NCBI RefSeq assembly: GCF_002775205.1
Contig: NC_036447.1
Location: 10,032,501 to 10,096,500, forward strand
Direction of reading: 5' to 3'
Origin: Xiphophorus maculatus
Lineage: Eukaryota; Chordata; Actinopteri; Cyprinodontiformes; Poeciliidae
DNA length: 64,000 nucleotides
Below the pieces are notes generated by a model. The model had not been told where the DNA came from. It saw nothing but the letters and a program-made list of their open reading frames with translations, and made no database searches. Shown here in pieces: positions 12,710 to 25,700 of this stretch (its first letter is position 1; every line of letters starts with the position of its first letter). Position numbers and translations under genes: made by a program.

Positions 12710-14335
12710 TGTTCTGCTTCTTCTTACTGCTCACTTCTTTTGGTGATCTTTCTGTGTGTTTGTATTGTTTACCCTGAAAGGGGAGCTCTAGTAACAATCT
12801 TCCTGTGTGAAACACTGTTGAAAACAGAACAGGTAAAGTATTTTGACACAAAATAACTATGATAGAAAAGTAAATCAAGGTAAAACTCAATTATTATAAT
12901 AGTAGTGGAAATGAAAGCTATTTCATAGAATTACAGACCAATTAAATAGTTTTGCTGATTGCGGTCAGTATGTGTTTGATTCTTGATGATCATTAAGGGT
13001 GCTGATCTCCAGTCTTCATTTCTTTCTGTAAATGATGAATTGGCTACTTTGTAAACACCAGATGTGACAATGGTTTAAAAGTTCATAAAAATTTGTTCAC
13101 TTGGGCCTCTGTTGCATTGTTGAGTATGGAGTTGCTTAAGGATTGAAGATATCTGCTTTGGTTTTGGCCCCATTAGACTACGGGTTAGCTTTAATAATCT
13201 GGATCTATGCTATATGAAAACACTATGGGGAGTTAACTGTAAGATTACCATCTTAAAATCTTGTGGAAAAGGGACGAACTCAACAGTGTTGAAAAGCTAA
13301 CACCTAAGGTAACTGTTTTGGCTGATTTTAGATATTTAAAACAGCTCACACAAAAGATGCTCATACGCAAAGAATAAAACACTAAATTAGCTTATATTAA
13401 ATGTCATAGAAGACTGTTGTTATGCTTATGCTTGCATTCTCAGACACACAGCATATATTCTAACTACATGTTACATCAGTTTGCCTAATAAGTAATACCT
13501 TATTGTAAGTTAACTTAATTGTAAGTTTACCAGAAGAGGTGGTGCGCTTCTCAGAACTCCTAGTTGTTATTTATCCCACCAGAATCAGAAAAGGTTGTTG
13601 AGGTGATGCAAGCATCAAACTCTGCTAACATTACTTTAACATTTTAAGAAAACTGGGAGACACATTTCTGTTAATCACAACAAATATTTCTTGTGAAAAT
13701 TAATATATTTATTAGCTATAATTATAGGTATACTACATCCAAGAAAATCTTCTAATACGTTTTCTCCATTTATGTTTTTTTGAATTGTTGTGGTAGCCTT
13801 CCACTATTGTGAGGAGTTCTTCACCTTTCTGCAAACTAACTTCATAAAAGTTTTAAGGATATCTTTAAATGTAACATTCTCTGCATGTTTTTTTTTAGAA
13901 AAAAAAAGACGAGAATTGTTATAACTCAAAATCTGAATATAGTGTTAGCATAAAAACATGCTGCGTCAGAGAAATTGACTAGTTTTACTTGAATTAAAAC
14001 TGATAGTAGCGTGTCATGCTGTCAGATACAAAACTATTCAAACACAGGTACTCAAACCCAGTTTCTCTTGTTTCGTCCTCGGACCTCTTTAAATAAAATA
14101 CCTTTATCACATTTCAACAAAGTCTCAACAGTGTGAGTCTCCATGAGTGGAAAGTCATGGCCTTCTCTTTCAGCTTGAATGGTCAAGTGCTTCTGTCCGT
14201 TTTAGCAAAGACGTGCGTGAAAGAGCCAAGAGATTCGAGGCTATCAGCGCTATCATGGACATTCCTGCATCCCACTGACATCCTGTTGTCCTTCCCAGTC
14301 CTTACTTGGTGCCAAAACACTGTTTGGTTAACTTG
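12710..14335. other. Intergenic region downstream of mb
   Basis: AT-rich. No exon, RNA gene or clear transposon end was recognised. Confidence 0.4.
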
Positions 14336-14465
14336 TCTGACGGATAATTGCCTTGATGATAACCTCTTAATAGTGCGTGTGTGAATGTGTGTGTGTGTGT
14401 TTGTGCACACATTGTAGACGTGACACAAAGCACAATCCCTTTAGAGAGACACACCTCTGCCTCCA
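14336..14465. repeat. Duplicated noncoding element, copy A
   Basis: The order of short blocks AATTGCC, ATGATAAC, TTAATAG, GTGCGTGT, AATGT, AGACGTGAC and AGACACACCT recurs at 17558-17672 in the same order and on the same strand. Copy A also contains a short (TG)n run at about 14385-14401. Protein-coding potential looks poor. It could be an old tandem duplication of a regulatory element or two copies of an unknown repeat. Confidence 0.5.
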
Positions 14466-14924
14466 CTTCTCCTCAACCTTGTCCTCTGAAGTTCAAACAG
14501 CTGACAGCTCAGCTGAGGTCAAAGCTTTTCAGCGGATCAGTAAACCCGCATTACACGATACGCTTTGTGAATGAGAGGCAATCAGGTGTATGCTTGAGAA
14601 ATGTGTCACAAGATTTTCTTAGTTGCGTTTTTTTTACAGAGTTGGTCTGCATGGTAAAGCTTTTTTTTTTTTCTGAGTTAACACATGCACTTAAAAAAAT
14701 CAGCATTCCAGGAAATTATTGCAATCACTGTAACTGCTGATTAGAAGATTTTCTTTATTCATCTGAGAGCTTGGTGGGAGTCTGGGAGGCTAAAGAGAAG
14801 GTTGAAGCTGTATATCTGAAATCCTGCTATACAATTTTGCAAAGTAATACCTCTCTTTGTTGGAAATGCCTGTCTAAAACTCCTAAAGTCTAAGTTTAAT
14901 GTTCTGATAAAAACATTTTTTTAT

Positions 14925-15430
14925 GGTTAACGCCACATGCACCCCCTTGGATGTTCTACACATTTTATTGCTTTTACAAATCAATCAAGATCAACATTTT
15001 TTTTTTTGGACAAATCGATTTACAAAAAACTTCAATGTCAGAGTAAAAACTAATTTCTTAAAAAAAAAAGACAATTAAATAAAAATCAGGTGTAAAATAA
15101 ACGACTGCATAAATATTCACCCCCTTCAAATTATTATTTAGTAGATGAACTTTATGCTGTAATGACATCACAGAGTCTGTGTCAATGGATCTCAGTCATA
15201 CTTGCCCTAACCCTAACCCTAGACACTACAATTTTACTCAATTTTTCCTTGGGTTTTGATAATATTATGTACAAATATTACGTTCAACAAAGCCCACTCT
15301 GTAAAACAGTAGTGCGTATAATGAAATGCCTACAAAAATATTCAACAGCAATAAACAGTCTTGGTCATATCAAACAACAACAAAAGCAGAGACAGGAAAT
15401 TGTCTGATATCTCAAAATGACTTGATGGCT
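14925..15430. mobile_element. Tc1-like element remnant
   Basis: CACCCCCTTGGATGTTCTACACATTTTATTG at the left (14940 on, quoted in part: CCCCCTTGGATGTT) and the phrase ATAAATATTCACCCCCTTCA near 15110 are typical outer parts of a fish Tc1-like family. It is heavily decayed. Limits are approximate. Confidence 0.5.
15205..15221. repeat. Short interstitial telomere-type repeat
   Basis: CCCTAA twice, followed by CCCTA. It is too short to be more than a curiosity. Confidence 0.6.
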
Positions 15431-17555
15431 CCATCTGCGTACTCAAGTTAATTTGGACTCTGTGGACATTCACACGGCCACGGCCCAACATTTTGGCAGG
15501 GAAACATATTGTATACGTTGCAAGATTTCTAGCATATCTTTTCTTTGACAGTTGGCAGTGATTTTAGTTCACAGTGGAGAGTGATCAAATGCATATGAAC
15601 TCAATGCAAAGAACTTTTAAAAAATAACTGCACATCCCACAAACCCATCTTCACTTTGCTATGAACAAAAGCGTTTGCCAGCTCCATGTCACTCCTCGTG
15701 ACCATCTCACAGGATAAGAATAGCGTAGGAAAGTTGAATAATTTCAGCAATTCAGTTCACAAAGTGAGAAATACATATCATATCAGTGATACTGTATATT
15801 TAAAGTTCCTAATTTTTTATATTGATGTTCATGGCTTACAGATAGTAAAAACATAAAATCATTATTTACTCAAAATTAGAATAACACAAGACCAATAAAA
15901 AGCGGAGTTTTAGAAGACACGGTTTTTATGCAAGGCCAGGCTGCTCATGAAGGGTTTTTAACTTTCCTTTAGTACGACAAGGAAATACGTGGAAAAGAAA
16001 AGCTTAAGCCACAAATCATGGAAAATGTGAAGTGGAAAGACACACAGGAAAAAGAATACAAAAGTCTGCTTCTGACTTTTCTTTCCGATGCTAACAGTAA
16101 AGTCATATTCAATATATTAGAAAATGTTTGATGAGGTTTTTTTGTCAGACGACAAGTACCTTTTGAAAATAATCTTTAAGCAGGTCTTGCACATACTTTT
16201 CACTAAGCTTACTGTATTAAAAACTCTGTATTTTACACTTTTGTTTCAGAAAAAAGCAGAAAATGGCACCAGCAAGGATCAATCAACATCAGCACGCGCA
16301 CTTGTTTCCCAAAACTAAGCAAGAGATTTGTTTTCCAATACAGCAGATATTTACTGTATCTTTTTGGATAGGTGACGGACAGATCAGCATTAAATTTAGC
16401 AGATGATTTACCTGCAAAATAAATTAGGAATTTAATGACTGGACCATGACCTGAACTGTCCATGGTTTAACTGTCAGGTCTTTTAAAAGTTTTACTGTTT
16501 TCTGCTCAGAATGTTTAGTCCACTCTAAGCAAATCTTCACCAAAAATTATTTTAAAACCTAAAACAAGTTAAAACCAAAATCTATCTTGCCTATATGAAA
16601 AATACAAAAGAAACTAACCATTAAAAAATACACTGTGGTGTGAAGAAAGAGGAACAATGAGCCAAAAAGACAAGTAAGAAAATCAGCGTTTTCTTCCATC
16701 AAAAACCTGGTCAGAAGAAAAACAGCCATACAAAGCAGAATATGTTAAGGACCTACAGGAGAAATTAAATTAGACAGCACTGAACTGGCACTAAAGTGAT
16801 GGTGGATGTGTGTACTGTCTTCCATTTATCCAAAATACTACATTAGACATTCTTAGACTGTATTGTTCATGCAATACAGTCTAAGAATTATTCTCTTGTC
16901 TATCATCTACAGATGAACAGAATCAAAGCATATAACAGAAATAAAATGACAGTGACGTCACAGCAGAAGTACTGTCTTAGCGCAGTTAAAAATGGTCAAT
17001 TTCAAATCCCTGGACTTAAAACACACTTTCCAAATCATGATCGTATCTAAAACAGCAAACACACCCTAAAGACGTGACAGTTGATGTTCCACGAAATCCG
17101 CATAATTTCCTCATGCTTAGATCTGTGTAACGTTCTCCAACAAATCAGCTTTAATAAGAAACGTGACAACAGCTTTGACTTCACCTTTAGCTTGTATTTG
17201 CATTTTGTGAACTCTTATTTCAGAGCATCTTTCTGAAACAGCTGAATGAACATCCTCTTGAGTGTTATTCCAGATTTCTTGCCAGAGATGAAGTCATACA
17301 CAGACTCAAAAGGTCATCAGCTGATCTTTGTGCTACAGAGCTGACAGGGTAAAGTGCAGACAATGTGCAGATGGACATTTCGTGCTCAGATCATTCCTGG
17401 GATGTGTCTAAATAGGTCTTCCTTCTGCACAGCATGGAGAGAAAACAGCTTTGAGACGCAAGAAGACACAAAGCTATCATTGTTTTCGCAGAAATTCCTT
17501 TGTCTCACTAACTCATTGTAGTCTTCAGTTGGAGGTCATGTGTTTAACATCCTGT
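15430..17555. other. Intergenic region, mb to cenpm
   Basis: No exon was recognised. It contains a perfect hairpin at 16849-16888, listed separately. The rest is AT-rich single-copy-looking sequence. Confidence 0.4.
16849..16888. repeat. Perfect hairpin, 17-nt arms
   Basis: ATTCTTAGACTGTATTG (16849-16865), a 6-nt loop TTCATG, then the exact reverse complement (16872-16888). Confidence 0.9.
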
Positions 17556-17557
17556 AC

Positions 17558-17672
17558 GGTGGAAAATTGCCAAAATGATAACTATTAATAGCGTGCGTGT
17601 TAATGTTTGCATGCAGACGTGACTCTAGGGACGGGGTCTCTGGACACGCTCTGGGTGTAGACACACCTTTTC
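17558..17672. repeat. Duplicated noncoding element, copy B
   Basis: Second copy of the element at 14336-14465. The blocks AATTGCC, ATGATAAC, TTAATAG, GTGCGTGT, GCAGACGTGAC and AGACACACCT are kept. It lies about 80 bases beyond the cenpm poly(A) signal, on the mb side. Confidence 0.5.
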
Positions 17673-17753
17673 CCCCAACTGACCTCCTTTGATATCACAG
17701 AAATGAGCTTGTGTCTACTTAAGACGACACAAGACTTGAGCTAAGGTTACATT

Positions 17754-17759
17754 TTTATT
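17754..17759 (-). terminator. cenpm: Poly(A) signal of cenpm
   Basis: TTTATT on the plus strand (AATAAA on minus), about 270 bases past the cenpm stop. Confidence 0.55.
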
Positions 17760-18026
17760 TGACGAACAGAATTCAAAGTTATAAATCCTAATTACATACA
17801 TCTCCTTATATTAACAGGAGATTTGTATTAAAGCACATATTTAGGTTAAACACACAGCACTATGTACAGCATATTGGAAAAAAAACAAAAAACTATGGCA
17901 TACCATCTTTAAAACTCAATACATCAACAGACACACACAGATGAAACAAATGAAATAAAGCATTACAAAGAAATACAAACAAAGACAGCAGGAAAGATTT
18001 TACTTCAATTAAATGACAGAGGGGAG

Positions 18027-20811
18027 CTAATCGAAACTTGGCTGGTCGATGTCCGGCGGCATGGTGCACCTGGTCAGACTGGACAGGTACAGAGCGGTAG
18101 TGTTCGGAACGAGACCAGACGCCACTTTGAGGATAGTGAGCAGCCTTCGCGCTGAACTCGTTGCTCCTTCAGGAGACTGTGGAAGAAGAAAAATGAAGAA
18201 CTGAGTGACATATATAACTAACTGGGAAAACACAAATATGTTGTAGATTAGATAAAGCCCTTAATTTATCGTTTATTAATATAGTGAAATCAACACAGAA
18301 ATGGTTCCAAAAAAAGAAAAACAAAAAATCAACCTTTCTCTATGGATGTCATGAACACTATGTAAAACCTGTAGGGTGATCTAAGAGGGGATTCTGGGTG
18401 ATCTGTTGGTAACATCTTGATTTGTAAAAGAATGTAAGCTCACTGCATTTAATATGAATTATTTAACTTTTATTGGAAGAATGAGAGAAATGTATCTCTA
18501 AAAGCAATATAACCTGTACTTGTTTTCCCCAAACTGATCCAGAACTGGAATATGATGAAAGCAAATTCCCGACTTTTCAAGACTGCATAGGAATTCTGAA
18601 GGAAATCACAGCAGGGGGAACAACTGGAACATGTTTTTTAATCTGTCTTAAAACATTGCATTTTTTTTCTTTCTCAATAATTGAGCTCAAATGAAAGGTT
18701 GGCTTTTTACAAAGATTCAGTGATATGATTGTCATTTTAAAAAATCTAATAAAAAGCAGAAAAACAATAATAAACAAACACTATGAAAAGTTAATGCCTT
18801 ACAGTGAAAGGCAGCACAGTTTTAATATCTCTTATGAATATGCCATATTTTATTCTTTGGGCTCAATGTGGTTGAGAACAAACCCGATATAAAACTGGCA
18901 TGACTCCTCCAAACAGGCAATAAACTCTCATCACCGTCATTATCATTAAAGCAAGATTTAAAAAAAAAAGAAAGCTATTATGACCTCCACATAATGTTAT
19001 TATTAAACATTTCTTTTGTTCTTTCATTTTAATGTCCTAATCTTTTTTCTGGCTAGTAGATTAAACTTTAGAATGAAAATATGCTCAGTAATTGTGGCAC
19101 AAACCTGATCCTCAGCAAACAACAGAGGGCAGTGGAGCAAGGCGGCCAGCTGTCTGAGAGCATCCAGGCACCCTGTGCGGACCGAGGCATGGCGAGCTGG
19201 GCGGACAATAGTAAAAAGATCAACCACTCACAGAGAAAAGGTGTTTATTTTTTCATTTTTTCAAAAGCCTCTATGTTGAAAGCAGTGATTTATTAGTACT
19301 CTTCCTAGCTTGTGGTACACTTGTGTGACTCTAGAGAGGATTTGTCATACCATTAGTAGCCACGAAGCAGACTTTCCCAAGGAAATATCCAGGATCCAAA
19401 TATTTCAGAGAAGCTTTTGCTGACTCAAAACTATGACAAAACAATAACGAAACACATAACAGGATTATTTGTTTGAGCATTTACTCTAGTACAAAGTAAT
19501 GTGAAATACTGCAAGGAGTCTCTATTTATACAATTAAATACAGAAGTCATCTTTTCTGCCCAACAGGAGAACGTTTTCTAATTTCATATGAATTTGGCTT
19601 CCATGAAGTTATGAACAAATGATAAAATATGGATTTGACTCTATATTTCTCTATAATCATACAATTTGGATCAGTTTTTCATGCCAAGACCCTTTAGACA
19701 GAGGTCAAATCAATGCTAAGTGAATAAACTTAGAATAACAGAAAACAAAACCGCTGGATTTGAATGGATTACCTGTTTTGTCAAGTGACTGAGATTAAAC
19801 ATTACCTCTTGTCCGAGGTCAGATTAATGATGAACACCACCAGGTCGATCCTCGGCCGACTCTCATCGTTCTCCATGGGAAGCGGGAGACTCTTGGCTAG
19901 TCTCCTGCAGTGAGGGGGGCATGTAATCAGTCACAGAGACGTTGAAGAAGATCATGGTAGCTGATTTTAAACTGGCTGTAAGAGCAATAGGAATACTTTG
20001 CAATAAAACTGACATGAACACAACAATGCCACACTTCCTAAACTAGCCCGTATCAGACAGCTGACCTGCAGCGTTAGAAGGGTGAATAGAGGGTCACTCA
20101 CACATTCACGGTTACAGCCGTCTCCTCCACCAGGGTATCTGCCAAGTTCTGCTGAAACTGCTCCTCATTCTCCACCAGCTGCGGGGAAATCACTTTGAGT
20201 CAACATTAAAACTTGCTGGTTATTAAATTCATTATTGAGAATCAAACCATTTGAGAGGTCAAAACGCCTCAAAATTAACTGCTTCGAGTGAATGTATATT
20301 CAATTTTTGATTTGTTTCCTTGAGCACAGCAGATATGCCCTTCATACAAAAGAGTGATTTATTTAGTTATGTATATTACTTTTTTAAAATTTGAGGTAAA
20401 GGAGTCGGTCAATCAGAAAAATTGTAGTTTGATTCCTGCTTCCCCACCACAGTTTTTCAGGTGTTACCTATAAACTAGCAATATTCCAAGCTTTTTGATT
20501 AGGTTTAGCTCAACTAGTCAAAACAGTCTGGATACTAGTAGGTAAAACAAAGAATAGGCATTATGAAGCGATTATATTTATACTGGGAACAATAATTTTA
20601 TCAGACTAAGCTGTGTATAAACCCAAATATGGGTTGAGTTTGTGAAAGTACCAGAATATGTCAAAACTTAGAACAAGTTAAATAGATTAACGTCCACACA
20701 GTCCTGCTTTACGGCGCTACATACATAAAAAAAAAAAAAAAAAAACAAGCTCACCAGGATGTTGGCCGTATTCAGATCAGGAAGTTTACTGAACGGTTTT
20801 AACAGAGACAT
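18027..20811 (-). CDS. cenpm: Centromere protein M
   Basis: Six exons in consistent phase: 20755-20811 (ATG at 20811), 20102-20178, 19806-19904, 19351-19430, 19105-19196 and 18027-18176 (stop TAG). They give 184 residues; human CENP-M has 180. Matching blocks include KLPxLNTA near the N-terminus, LAKSLPLP, RPRIDLVVFIINL and the YFLGKVCFVATN segment. CENP-M has a small-GTPase fold that has lost GTP binding. It is part of the CENP-H/I/K/M unit of the constitutive kinetochore network at centromeres. The N-terminus here is MSLLKPFSKLPDLNTANIL. All parts look intact. Confidence 0.93.
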
Positions 20812-20929
20812 TTTAACATTGAGAGAGATAAATAATATAACCAGAATCAACTCAGGATATTTAGCAAAACAATCTCGTGTACGTCTCGGCTCATTTCTTT
20901 TGCTCGCGCTTCTTTTTCGAACGTGTATT

Positions 20930-20937
20930 TGACGTCA
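20930..20937. promoter_or_regulatory. CRE-type site upstream of cenpm
   Basis: The palindrome TGACGTCA lies 119 bases upstream of the cenpm ATG, in a CpG-bearing stretch (20880-20960). It is a plausible CREB/ATF site of the cenpm promoter; function is not shown. Confidence 0.45.
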
Positions 20938-20959
20938 TTACGTCTGAATCGTAGTCACT

Positions 20960-22114
20960 GTGCGCCATCTGGCGGTGCCAAGCATGACCTGCAAGTCATC
21001 CGTTTCGATCTCCTGGCAGGAGAGATCCCGTTTAGTTAATGGGAAAATAAATGAACAAATATTGCAAAAAAAAAAAGTGTTTTGTTAAAGTAGTAAATGT
21101 CAGGTTAAGTAAAATTGATATGATTATTTTTATTTAAACAAAATTAAACAATTGTCTGGCAAACATCTTTACAGAGAAGTCGTCCGGTATTTGTTTTCTG
21201 TCTTGTTTTTTTGCTTGGGCTTGTAGTCAAATTTAGGATGCTTTTCATAAGACTTTACAAGCTCCAATACATACAAAATACAAATTATAACAATGGCTTC
21301 AAATATAAAGCAACATTTCCATTAACATTCTATTAAACATCACACAAATGAATGTAAAAGCTTTGAGTATGCATGTTTCTTAGACAATACTTCATTTTTT
21401 TTTGTTAATCATGTAATTAGTAATACTGTAGAATCTGTTATGCATAGTTTGGCACTCTTCCAGTTACATTTAAAAACTTTTGGAATCTGGTAAAGATCAG
21501 ATAATTTAACACATCAAAATCAAACATTTAAACCCTACTACTGACAAAGGTTGTACTTGCCTGGACCTTTAAAGAGACATATTTTTCATTTTAAGGGTCA
21601 TGTAAGAAATATGTGTTCCGTTGCACGCCGAGGTGGATCTCAAATTAGAATACCATCAGGAACTATTTGAATACAAAAGGCAACAAACTAGTGATAAATT
21701 TAAGGTCATTACCAATTGTAGTTTACAGCAAAAATCCACACAATCTTTTTCTTGGAAAGGTAATACATAATACAAATAAAAAGAAAGCATTTTTATTAGA
21801 CACCAGATTTCTTTAAAGTATATTTGTGTACTCTGAGGTATATCCACTAACTTGCTCATGGGCTACTTTGGAGCAAAATACTACATCTTTTTGGCATAGT
21901 GGTATGGAGATGATCAATCTGTGTTACTGCTGGAAAGAATGCAGGCTGCATTGCAAAAGGCTTTGTTAAATTTTAAAACAAACCTCGAACTTTGTCAGCT
22001 GCAACAACTAGATGTAAATGTAAAATGTACAGCCTTGCTACTCAATGGGTAATGGTGTCACAAAACATATTTGAATTGTGATAAGTAAAAGAAAAAAAAC
22101 ATACCACGAGTATT
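20960..22114. other. Intergenic region between cenpm and the luc7-like gene
   Basis: AT-rich. No exon or clear repeat family was recognised. Confidence 0.4.
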
Positions 22115-22132
22115 TGAACAAAAGAAGAACAT

Positions 22133-22138
22133 TTTATT
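22133..22138 (-). terminator. Poly(A) signal of the luc7-like gene
   Basis: TTTATT on plus (AATAAA on minus), about 630 bases past the stop codon. Confidence 0.5.
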
Positions 22139-22763
22139 CACTTGTGGTGGTGGTATGGTAATGTGGACCCCTCCCACAAACTCTTCCAGTAAATCCATCC
22201 TACATTACAGCAACAGTGTGTAAATATGCACCAATCATTATTCTGTAAATTGAACAGATGAAAATATTTAGATGATTTCATTAAGGACAACAACAGAGGC
22301 TGTTTTCAAGGGGAGCACGTTTGATGGCGCCTCTTAAAGGTTGTGTATGGGGAGACTATTGTCTGCAAGGCAACAAATAAAACATTGTTAGAAGAATTTT
22401 GTCATCCACAGCCCATCTATATCATTAATGTGTATGAAACATTAACGGTCTAACTAGTCTGTAAAAAAGGAAAAGAACAGCTCTTCAGTAAAACAGAAAT
22501 AAAGCCAAGCCTCTCTCCCCTTGTAACTGTGCGAATAACTGTCAGGCCAGCAAGATGACAAAAAATTATGACTGTACAGCCTTCTTACAAGTCCCGCCTT
22601 CTATAGTCTTTTAAAAGTTGGTTTGCATGTTTCTTTGATCCCCACCATCCACAAACCCATGTTCCATTTTGAACATGCATAGTCAAATCAAATGCACCGA
22701 CACCAACAAGCTCATTTCCCCTTCCTCTTTTGTATTTAACATCCAAACAAGCAGGGTAACTGT

Positions 22764-25700
22764 TCAGATCTCGCCAGACTCCCGTTCCTCAGAGCTGGAG
22801 CGCCGGTCTCGCTCAAACGACATGGATCTCTCCCTTTCCTTTCCTCTGGCCACGTTAGGAGAAGCAGAGCGCTCCCTGTCCTCCAAGTCTGCCCCCTCCA
22901 CTCTGTCATTTCGCCATCCCTCCGCTGCACGCTCCCGCCACCTCTCCTGGGACGGGGATGGCTCTCTGTCACGTGTGTGGGATGATCTGTCTCTAGAGGA
23001 TCTGAAGGAAAAAAGAAAAAGGAAAGAGAATGAAAGCCATCCTTTGCAACAGAAAGCACATCAGTGTGTTTTATTGGGAAAGAGCAACAATTCTGAAGTT
23101 GAAGGAAAAGGATGAATGGCTTCCTTTTTTTAAAAGTAAAAATCCGACCTCTATTGCTTGTATTCAACTTTGCACAATCACCTTTCCCATCTTCAATAGC
23201 TGCAAGTCTTTTGTGTTACTTCATCTTTGTATAGAAGTTTAAGCTCAACCAGATGAAGGGCTTGCGAACTGTAAACTTCAAGAATTACCACGTTGAGTTC
23301 TGAACTTTCACTGGGCCGTTTCGACAAAAGATTATGTTTTGATCTGAACCACTCTCATTTAGCTCTGGTTGTATGTTTGGTGCTGCTGTCTTACTAGAAC
23401 AGATCAAATGGCCGGTTTTAGATTCATTTTTGTTTCCAAAATATCTGATTCAAATAATTCATGTCATCTAGCTCCCCAGGGAACTTTTAATTATTCTGTT
23501 CCTTTGAATCAAGTGTGTTGGACCAGAGGACCATCTAAAACATGGAAAAAAAACTGGCCCTTGAGGACTTGCCTTTGAAGGCACGCTTTAACAACAGCTA
23601 TGTATACAGCTTCATTCATCTTTGCTGTCACTGCTAAAGAAGTCATCCCAGCAACATGATGCATTCACTGCCATATTTTAAAACATAGTGGTGTTCATTT
23701 TAATTCTACTTCACAATTATGCACCATTTTGTGTTGACCTGCCACATATGACAATATGCAATATGACAAAGAAAAAAAAATCTGGAGCATGAATACTTCT
23801 TTATGTGTTCCTAAGAATTAGGAAGTAATATCTTAGGACAGATTTCAAAAGTTGGTAGATTTTCACTGTTCAAAGTCACTCCACTTTACTGATTCACTTG
23901 ACAACATATGCTTAAATGTTAATTTCTGTTCAAATACAAATTAACTGAAGTGATAAATAATATATACACCTCTTCTTTTTGTGCCTGTGAGAGTGGGAGC
24001 GTGAGCGGTGTCTGTCTTTGTGTCGATGCTTCCTCTCTCGCTCACGATCCCGGTCAGGTCCGTCTTCTCTGGAATGAGAGGAGCGGTGCCGTCTCGCACG
24101 ATGCGACGATGAACTGCCTCCATCCCTGTTTAAGCAATTTTTCAATAATTGAATCATTAAATAAAACATGATAGTAATAGTAAACATGGCATATGGTGAA
24201 ACAGTTTGTAATGCAGATTGCAAGACTGCATGAGAAAAATCCATTTTCAGGGTGATTTTCACTTTGATGAGGGTGACAAATACAACGTGTAAATATAAAT
24301 TCTCTTTAACAACTGCAACATCACATGTTATATCTTCTCACCATTTCTCTATAAAGAATTCAAATCTTTAAAAAAACAAAACAGAAATGCTATGCATGCG
24401 ACTCAAGGCAGCGAAGGAATACCTGTATCGATCTCCACTTCTGGATCTAGACCTGAGAAAATGACACAAAGATACATATGACGTCTGTGAATAAATGCAA
24501 ACTTTTTCATTGTGCGGCTGAATTTCTTACCTTCTCCGCTCCCTTTCTCGTTCTCTCTCCCACTCTCGTTGTTGCTCCCTCTCTCTTTCCCGCTCCAGCT
24601 CCCACTGTCGCTCTCTTTCCTCCTCTTTTTCACGGTCCTCACGTCTTCTCATGCGCAATTTCTCTTGTTTTTCTACAACGGCTTTCTGAATATGGAAAGA
24701 GGAGTTAAAAGATCAGAAGTTAAAATGTAAATATACTGGATCCATGACTACAAGCAAACTTACCCTCAGCTTTTCCAGCTTCTCACGGATTTCGATGAAA
24801 CCGAGGTGAAGTTTGCCCCCAAAGTGGTCTGCCAGGCGGCGGTCATTATCGTGGAGACCCAAGTAGGCTGAACACACCTCACACACCCGAAGTTTCTGCT
24901 GTTGAAAGCTGGAAGCTGGCATTGAGTTTCTGTAAACATCCTTTTTAAAACAAATAAGCAAAATCGGGGTTAGAAAAGAAGAGAACGTTACTCCCAACAT
25001 TTATTTTGGCATTCTGAATATCATTTAACTACAACTTAAACGTTTGAATTAAGGTCGTGCTCATAATGCAGGCTCACCTAAAACCTGGAGAGCCAAACAA
25101 AGCAACGGAAAGGCAACATTTCTGACCTCTGCTTCTTTCTTCAAGGCCCGGGTTTTCTCCACCTTCTCCAGCACCTGCTGGGCTTCATCTACGTTCCCTT
25201 CGCCCCCCAGCTGCTCCGCTTTAGCCAGAAGCTTCCCAATCTCTTCGTTTAACTCGTGGACACGCTCGGCCTTTCATGGCAGGGAAGAGAAAGAGAAAAA
25301 GATAGACGGAAAAAAAGTTTGTTGCTTTTCTTGGGAGTACAACGCTTAAACCAAACAGAGCGCTCATCACCTTTGCCGCCACTTCGGCGCTGATCTCATC
25401 CTGAGTCTCAGCTAGTCTCTTCTTGGCCAACTCTGTTCTACGATCACAGTCAGCAATGAAAGACTGAAGGTGTTCTGCAGCCTGGAACAACATATTCGAC
25501 AGTTCAGTAGCAGTATTTCTTAGAATTCTAAAATGACAAAATGATTTATTAGAAAGTAGAATCATTTATCCCACTACTGGTAGTGTTTGTATGTAATAAG
25601 GGTGAACAGGATTATTTGCTGGACTACTATAGGTTGTATGCCACTTTGAAAAGTGGCAAAGCAATGATATATTAAGTTTATGGAAGTGTTTACTTGTTAA

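Noticed and set aside
15205-15221. Telomere-like repeat as a sign of an ancient chromosome fusion
   Set aside because: Fewer than three units; this length is expected by chance or from repair.
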